DNA of 18,436 nt, from positions 1 to 18,436 of the forward strand of contig CAZOOT010000067.1 of the NCBI GenBank assembly GCA_964581455.1, read 5' to 3'. This document shows, piece by piece, positions 14,784-18,436 of the stretch (its first letter is position 1; every line of letters begins with the position of its first letter). Source of the stretch: VBAS01 sp964581455 (GTDB taxonomy: Bacteria > Bacteroidota > Bacteroidia > Chitinophagales > Chitinophagaceae). Under the pieces are notes generated by a model that saw only the letters and a list, made by a program, of their open reading frames with translations, searched no databases and was not told the DNA's origin. Position numbers and translations under genes: made by a program.

Positions 14784-15323
14784 ATGCATATGTACTACCT
14801 GGCTATATTGGCACCGGAAGAAATAAATGAGGAAGTTTTGAAATGGAAAAATTTCTTTAAAGAAAGATTTAATTGCATTAAAGCACTTAATTCGCCGGCA
14901 CACATTACCCTTATTCCTCCTTTCTGGATGAATGATCACTCCGAAAAAGATCTTATAGATGCTTTGAAAATTTTTTGCCGGAGACAGGATCGGGTTTTAA
15001 TACAGCTGAAAGATTTTTCAGCATTTGAACCAAAGGTTATTTATGTAGATGTAGTTAAAAATGAAAGACTGGAATTGCTGCATCAAAATTTCAATGATTT
15101 TATCTGCAGCCAAAATAAATTTCCTGTCAAAAGGTCTGAAACCATTTTTCAACCACATATTAGTTTGGCAACAAGGGATCTTTATAAGAAAGACTTTCAG
15201 ACAGCCTGGGAATTATTTTCGAAAAAAAAATATGAAGCAGCCTGGATGGCGAATAGTATTTCACTGCTCAGGCATAACAAAAAAAATTGGGAGGTGATAT
15301 CCACTTCCCAATTCTCCCAATGA
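14784..15323 (+). CDS. 2H phosphoesterase superfamily protein (LigT/ThpR-like)
   Basis: Probable RNA 2',3'-cyclic phosphodiesterase or 2'-5' ligase-type enzyme, cytoplasmic. The 179-residue protein has the two defining motifs: H40-x-T42 (AHITLIPPF) and H125-x-S127 (PHISLATRD), spaced as in the 2H fold. The real substrate is not predictable: members act on tRNA splice products, cyclic phosphates or NAD derivatives. The start is ATG 14784 (MHMYYLA) or ATG 14790 (MYYLA). The latter is 10 bases from the terminator T run and is as good. The end of the gene carries a hairpin and A run that form the terminator of the convergent gene. A near-consensus -7 box, TAGCTTTA (14758-14765), lies inside the upstream terminator hairpin and might give it an independent, nearly leaderless transcript. 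Confidence 0.85.
   Translation: MHMYYLAILAPEEINEEVLKWKNFFKERFNCIKALNSPAHITLIPPFWMNDHSEKDLIDALKIFCRRQDRVLIQLKDFSAFEPKVIYVDVVKNERLELLHQNFNDFICSQNKFPVKRSETIFQPHISLATRDLYKKDFQTAWELFSKKKYEAAWMANSISLLRHNKKNWEVISTSQFSQ
15279..15313 (-). terminator. Terminator of the convergent lipoprotein gene, embedded in phosphoesterase coding sequence
   Basis: On the minus strand AATTGGGAAGTG (15313-15302) pairs with CACCTCCCAATT (15296-15285), 12 pairs with one G-U, loop GATAT, followed by eight U residues (A run 15279-15286 on plus; the last two overlap the stem). It begins 22 bases past the stop of the minus-strand lipoprotein gene and lies wholly within the last 45 bases of the plus-strand phosphoesterase gene. 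Confidence 0.85.
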
Positions 15324-15334
15324 AAATTAGTTTA

Positions 15335-15736
15335 CTAAAAATTAAAAAAGTGAAAATGAGTAGGCACCAGGTCAAAATCACCTGATTCAATCATTTCAAT
15401 TCTAAAAAGAACAGGTTCATCTTCTTTAATATTTATTTTCTCTTTAATTACTTTCCTGTACCCTTCTTTTTCAAAAACTACTTTATATACGCCGGTTTTC
15501 ATTTCATTAAACTCAAATTTTCCAAATTCATCAGTTGTAACCTGCTTTTCTTTTTTTGAAGATAAATATGCCGTTACAGAAACATCTTTTAATGGTTTTT
15601 TGGTATCAATATCCAATATGCTTCCTGAAACTTCTATTATGTCTTTGGGTAATTCAGGAGATTCAGTATCTGCTGCAGTTGATTGCAAACAGCCGGTTAT
15701 ACCGGTAAATGTCAGCAAAAGGATTTTGAGTTTCAT
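15335..15736 (-). CDS. Small lipoprotein with a carboxypeptidase-regulatory-like domain
   Basis: 133 residues. MKLKILLLTFTGITGC is a lipoprotein signal with a good lipobox (ITGC), cysteine at 16, so the product is lipid-anchored at the cell envelope. The rest is one beta-sandwich of the CarboxypepD_reg-like type: VSGSILDIDTKKPLKDVSVTAYL (37-59), TTDEFGKFEFNEMKTGVYKVVFEKEGYRK (67-95) and a closing strand to about 114. This fold is common as an N-terminal extension of TonB-dependent receptors and other Bacteroidota surface proteins; here it stands alone. The tail ends THFHFFNF, with three aromatics near the end. It is convergent with the phosphoesterase gene, 11 bases apart. No binding partner can be named. 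Confidence 0.82.
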   Translation of the reverse strand: MKLKILLLTFTGITGCLQSTAADTESPELPKDIIEVSGSILDIDTKKPLKDVSVTAYLSSKKEKQVTTDEFGKFEFNEMKTGVYKVVFEKEGYRKVIKEKINIKEDEPVLFRIEMIESGDFDLVPTHFHFFNF

Positions 15737-15791
15737 GGTTCAATGTTTTTGATCTTTTTAATAAAATTCCGATGACACCAACTACATAAAT

Positions 15792-16781
15792 TCAAACTCT
15801 GTCCGTTTTCAGCGGATCGGATAAACCGTTTTTGAATTCACGCCAAACTTCCTCTACCACTTTCGATGCCGGAATTATTTTATCAAGAGTTGCACTCACT
15901 TGTCCTATTTCAAGTTCTCCTTCAGCAAGGTCACCTTCAAACATTCCTCTCTTTGCCCTTGCTCTTCCCAATAATTTTTCCAGTTCTTCCTTACTGGCAC
16001 CTGCTGATTCCGCTTTTTGTATTTCAATGTAAAATTTATTCCTGATCAACCGCACAGGGGTAAGTTGTTTCATTGTTAAAATTGTATCTCCTTCCTGGCT
16101 ATTGATCACTGCATTTTTAAAATTTATATGAGAGGAGGCTTCTTCTGTTGCTACAAACCTGCTTCCCATCTGCACTCCTTCTGCTCCCATCACCATAGCT
16201 GCCAGCATTTGCCTTCCCGTTGCTATACCGCCTGCAGCTATTACCGGAATTTTTACAGCTTTCACCACTAATGGAATCAATACCATCGTTGTTGTTTCTT
16301 CTCTTCCATTATGTCCACCTGCCTCAAAACCCTCAGCTACTACCGCATCACATCCGGCTTCTTCTGCTTTCCTGGCGAATTTAGAAGAACTCACAACATG
16401 AACCACTGTGATTCCATTCTCCTTTAAGACGTTTGTCCATGTCTTAGGGTTACCAGCACTTGTAAAAACAATTTTTATTCCTTCCTGAATAATGATCTCA
16501 AAATGCTTTTCAATATCTGGGTACAATAATGGCACGTTCACTCCAAAGGGGCGGGATGTAGCAGCCTTACACTTGTGAATGTGTTCTTTTAAGACATCCG
16601 GATACATGGATCCGCTGCCTATAATTCCTAATCCACCTGCATTGCTTACTGCACTGGCAAGCCGCCAGCCGCTGGCCCATACCATGCCAGCCTGGATGAT
16701 GGGATAATTGATTCCTAAGAGTTTGGTGATGCGATTGGAAAAAACCCCTGTCCCTCTAAAGGGTGAACTTAGTTCAGTCAT
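15792..16781 (-). CDS. Nitronate monooxygenase / FabK-like FMN TIM-barrel protein
   Basis: 329 residues. FMN-dependent TIM barrel of the 2-nitropropane dioxygenase family. Members oxidise alkyl nitronates or, as FabK, reduce enoyl-ACP, and sequence alone does not settle which. Motifs are INYPIIQAGMVWAS (24-37), GGLGIIGSG (49-57), the catalytic-site block AEGFEAGGHNG (149-159, H157), the FMN phosphate loop IPVIAAGGIATGRQ (178-191) and GAEGVQMGSRF (199-209). Residues 4-13 (LSSPFRGTGV) look like an in-frame insertion of a short repeat. The partial homologue at 17910-17982 goes from MTD straight to FQNRIT at the same place. The start at 16781 is kept because the homologue begins with the same MT(D/E). 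No clear promoter was found. Confidence 0.88.
   Translation of the reverse strand: MTELSSPFRGTGVFSNRITKLLGINYPIIQAGMVWASGWRLASAVSNAGGLGIIGSGSMYPDVLKEHIHKCKAATSRPFGVNVPLLYPDIEKHFEIIIQEGIKIVFTSAGNPKTWTNVLKENGITVVHVVSSSKFARKAEEAGCDAVVAEGFEAGGHNGREETTTMVLIPLVVKAVKIPVIAAGGIATGRQMLAAMVMGAEGVQMGSRFVATEEASSHINFKNAVINSQEGDTILTMKQLTPVRLIRNKFYIEIQKAESAGASKEELEKLLGRARAKRGMFEGDLAEGELEIGQVSATLDKIIPASKVVEEVWREFKNGLSDPLKTDRV
16743..16772 (-). repeat. 30-bp repeat-like insertion in the flavoprotein N-terminus
   Basis: Thirty bases coding for LSSPFRGTGV interrupt the alignment of this gene with the second copy fragment at 17910-17982. On the plus strand they contain CCCCTGTCCCTCTAAAGGG, with a CCC-tctaaa-GGG palindrome. 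To my recollection this resembles the short dispersed intergenic repeats (CCCTTTAGGG-type) of Bacteroidota genomes. The length is a multiple of three, so the frame is kept. Confidence 0.55.
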
Positions 16782-16878
16782 ACTAATTTTTATTTGGAGA
16801 GAAAATTATTTGAAATAAAAAATGAAATTACCACAGGAAATTAATTTCAATAAAATGTCTTTTCATAAAAATTAATAT

Positions 16879-17397
16879 TTATTGTTTTTTCCAAATATTT
16901 TCGCCAACAATACTTGATACATATTGATGTTGCATGAGTAAATACTCAGGACATATTTTAATAGGAACATAGGACGATCTAAGATTATCTGATAACCTAT
17001 AATATGCAATGACAGGTTTATTGTCATCAGGGTAATTGGTTATTTCTTTTTCCTGTAAAATTTTATAAGTATAAACGGAACCAGGTTGATTGTTTTTGAA
17101 AAACCATGCGGTATCGTTTTTCAATTTTAGTGTCAGTGTGTAACCCTGAGTTTGAGGTGTTAAATATATAAGCCCGTGATTTCTCGTCATTCTTTTTTCC
17201 TCTAACCATTCCCATGTGCCCTGAATATAAAGTTTTGCAGTGTCAAGATTTCTTGAAAGATAACAGGGAATTTGAATGGGTATATATTCTTCTTCTCTAA
17301 TTGGTCTAAATACTTCACTAACTGGGTTATTTGAATTATTTTTTTTACAACCACAAAAACCTGATAAAAGAAATGTAAATAAGATTATTGTTTTCAT
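16879..17397 (-). CDS. Unassigned lipoprotein, lipocalin-like character
   Basis: 172 residues. MKTIILFTFLLSGFCGC is a lipoprotein signal peptide with Cys17 as the likely acylated residue, followed by KKNNSNNP. The mature part contains YIQGTWEWLEEKR (about 57-69), then LTPQTQGYTLTLKLKNDTAWFFKNNQPG. This GxWxW...TPxTxGYxxxLxF layout is that of small lipocalin-like envelope proteins of Bacteroidota, which have no assigned ligand (family by recall, not confirmed). Two cysteines, in IPCYL (45) and KICPEY (about 148), could form a disulfide. It lies in the interval present in only one of the two apparent haplotypes at this locus. It is AT-rich and flanked by about 440 bases without genes, so it may be a recently gained gene. 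Confidence 0.7.
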   Translation of the reverse strand: MKTIILFTFLLSGFCGCKKNNSNNPVSEVFRPIREEEYIPIQIPCYLSRNLDTAKLYIQGTWEWLEEKRMTRNHGLIYLTPQTQGYTLTLKLKNDTAWFFKNNQPGSVYTYKILQEKEITNYPDDNKPVIAYYRLSDNLRSSYVPIKICPEYLLMQHQYVSSIVGENIWKKQ

Positions 17398-17836
17398 CCT
17401 TTAACATATTTCGGTAAATCAGGGATCAAATTAAATTGGCGTTATCTATATGTTCTCTCTGTTCTAATTAGGTTAGATTCATCTTTTTCAAGTTACAATA
17501 TTTTTTTAGTACTGTAGCCTTCCCTGATTTTGATCAGTTTGAATTATAATAAATTCATTTTGTGTTTCGTTGCATAAAGAACCTCATTCTGTCTATTATT
17601 CTTGTTAGATTATTGAGACTAAAGTATTTAAATATAGGCGGGGTATTACTCAAACAATGTCGTTTTTTTATTTTTCATACTTAACTGTAAGCTATTTAAA
17701 CTTTATCTCTTTTTCAATTCCACAAACCGGTAGTTTTTTCGGAGTGTGTCCAACAGGGTTGATTAAAAAAATACACTTTCCCCGAAAGGATGCTACATAA
17801 GAAACCTTTGAATCTATGGCAAAGGAATTGGGGTTA
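17398..17836. other. 439-base AT-rich interval without a recognisable gene
   Basis: Stops occur in all frames, apart from a Met-less open stretch on the minus strand ending at 17692. A perfect 10-bp inverted repeat, AAATCAGGGA (17416-17425) and TCCCTGATTT (17521-17530), brackets about 95 bases just upstream of the lipoprotein gene. CAAATTAA at 17427-17434 is a one-mismatch -7 candidate for that gene. I see no transposase remnant, RNA gene or terminator. Confidence 0.5.
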
Positions 17837-17899
17837 TTATCCAAGGTCCATCTCTGTATTGTCGCCAACATTCAGTGTCCGGCTTTCGCCACGAATGCT
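17837..17899 (-). CDS. Sugar nucleotidyltransferase C-terminus, first copy, truncated by the gap
   Basis: The 20 codons plus stop before the N run encode SIRGESRTLNVGDNTEMDLG, identical to the last 20 residues of the gene at 18057. The two copies differ by two third-position changes only (GAG/GAA at 17852 versus 18072, and GAC/GAT at 17846 versus 18066). This is the same gene from another strain or contig, cut by the gap, and not a separate functional gene. Confidence 0.85.
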   Translation of the reverse strand, partial: SIRGESRTLNVGDNTEMDLG

Positions 17900-17909
17900 N
17901 NNNNNNNNN
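17900..17909. other. Assembly gap (10 N)
   Basis: Ten undetermined bases join two contig ends. The sequence ending at the gap recurs exactly at 18073-18119 (47 bases from 17853). The sequence starting after the gap recurs exactly at 16679-16709 (31 bases). The gap size is therefore nominal, and the junction is likely two alternative paths of one locus placed end to end. Confidence 0.95.
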
Positions 17910-17982
17910 ATACCATGCCAGCCTGGATGATGGGATAATTTATTCCAAAAAGATTAGTGATGCGGTTTTGAAAATCAGTCAT
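17910..17982 (-). CDS. Nitronate monooxygenase-type N-terminus, second copy, truncated by the gap
   Basis: Twenty-four codons from the ATG at 17982 encode MTDFQNRITNLFGINYPIIQ and AGMV, up to the N run. It matches residues 1-3 and 14-34 of the flavoprotein at 15792-16781 but lacks residues 4-13. The 31 bases next to the gap are identical between copies and the rest differs at several positions. It is probably the same gene in another haplotype; a true paralogue broken by the gap is the alternative. Confidence 0.75.
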
Positions 17983-18056
17983 GAATCGAAAATCATTAGA
18001 ACGGAGTAAAGATAATAATGGAAAAGCACTCCGGACTTATGACTTCCGGCTAATAA

Positions 18057-18436
18057 TTATCCAAGATCCATTTCTGTATTGTCGCCAACATTCAGTGTCC
18101 GGCTTTCGCCACGAATGCTGGTGTCGTTGCCAATGAGTGAGTAATCCAAAACAATATCATAAAGGTTGGAGTAGGAACCGATGATGGATTGTTTGATGAT
18201 AGAATAATTGATCTTCGTATTTTCTCCTATAGAAACATTTGGCCCGATAATGGAATTTTTTATTTCACAGCCCTCGCCGATACTCACCGGAGCGATGATC
18301 ACTGTGTTTTCAACCTTATGATCAGCACTTAAATTGTTACCGGATTTTTTCAGCATAGTAGCGTTTGATTCAAGCAGTGTTTCTTTTTTACCGCAGTCAA
18401 ACCAATTCTCTACTTTAAAACTCTGAAACTTCACCC
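18057..18436 (-). CDS. Sugar-1-phosphate nucleotidyltransferase, C-terminal part, 5' end beyond window
   Basis: The last 125 or so residues of a glucose-1-phosphate thymidylyltransferase-like (long RmlA-type or related GDP/UDP-sugar pyrophosphorylase) enzyme. The frame is open to the window edge; the first visible Met or Val codons are internal. WFDCGKKETLLESN is the characteristic end of the nucleotidyltransferase domain (W-(F/Y)-D-C-G-K-x-E-T-L-L). It is followed by hexapeptide repeats of a left-handed beta-helix: VENTVIIAPVSIGEG, CEIKNSIIGPNVSIGEN and TKINYSIIKQSIIGSY. Such enzymes make nucleotide sugars for envelope polysaccharides, and the exact sugar cannot be told from this fragment. 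It sits 74 bases upstream of the truncated flavoprotein copy, on the same strand. Confidence 0.85.
   Translation of the reverse strand, partial: VKFQSFKVENWFDCGKKETLLESNATMLKKSGNNLSADHKVENTVIIAPVSIGEGCEIKNSIIGPNVSIGENTKINYSIIKQSIIGSYSNLYDIVLDYSLIGNDTSIRGESRTLNVGDNTEMDLG

Noticed and set aside
17692..17862. Open minus-strand stretch of about 57 codons (reading ...NPVGHTPKKLPVCGIEKEIKFK... near its end)
   Set aside because: It has no Met start, runs out of frame through the nucleotidyltransferase tail, and resembles no family I know. Treated as chance.
17983..18056. Short GC-richer inverted motif CCGGACTTATGACTTCCGG as a terminator or repeat
   Set aside because: It is imperfect, has no T run, and there is only one copy in the window; it may belong to a dispersed repeat but this cannot be shown here.

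Overview
The window looks like chromosomal DNA of a Bacteroidota bacterium, most likely a Chitinophagaceae-type member (inference). Evidence: AT-rich base composition, several promoters of the Bacteroidota form TTTG-N19..21-TAnnTTTG, almost no Shine-Dalgarno sequences, short lipoprotein signal peptides, and gene families typical of that phylum. The left edge cuts a Yip1-family gene and the right edge cuts a sugar nucleotidyltransferase. A 10-N gap lies at 17900-17909.

Layout. 1-643: tail of a Yip1-like membrane protein and its terminator. 648-3500 (minus): uvrA. 3717-5231 (plus): a Bacteroidota promoter, a SAM-I riboswitch with a readable terminator/antiterminator switch, and the homoserine dehydrogenase it controls. 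5231-5944: a PAP2 phosphatase with its own promoter and a TTG start. 6020-9714 is a minus-strand block: a split 5'-nucleotidase (C-terminal-domain lipoprotein gene first, then the metallophosphatase), dnaA, tRNA-Pro(TGG), a tandem repeat that starts inside the tRNA-Pro 3' end, tRNA-Ser(GCT) and a terminator. 9921-13917 (plus): a COG2509-type FAD dehydrogenase, then a two-gene ABC-2 exporter (ATPase and permease) closed by a terminator. 14011-14706: a membrane-anchored, lysine/glutamate-rich coiled-coil protein whose promoter contains an operator-like inverted repeat. 14784-15323: a 2H phosphoesterase. 15335-17397 (minus): a small carboxypeptidase-regulatory-like lipoprotein, a nitronate-monooxygenase-type flavoprotein and an unassigned lipoprotein. 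17398-17836 has no gene.

The genes are mostly independent housekeeping units: DNA repair, replication initiation, Met/Thr precursor supply, tRNAs and export. The functional pairs are riboswitch plus hom, the overlapping split-nucleotidase genes, and the ABC ATPase/permease.

The most unusual points are these. (1) The right end appears to hold two strain haplotypes of one locus joined across the gap; one has about 1 kb extra with a lipoprotein gene, the other does not. (2) A 30-bp repeat-like insertion adds 10 codons in frame to the flavoprotein N-terminus; the other haplotype fragment in the same window lacks it. (3) A 36-38 bp tandem repeat carries copies of the tRNA-Pro 3' end and shows a compensatory base-pair change. 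No CRISPR array, intact transposon, secondary-metabolite cluster or defence system was seen.
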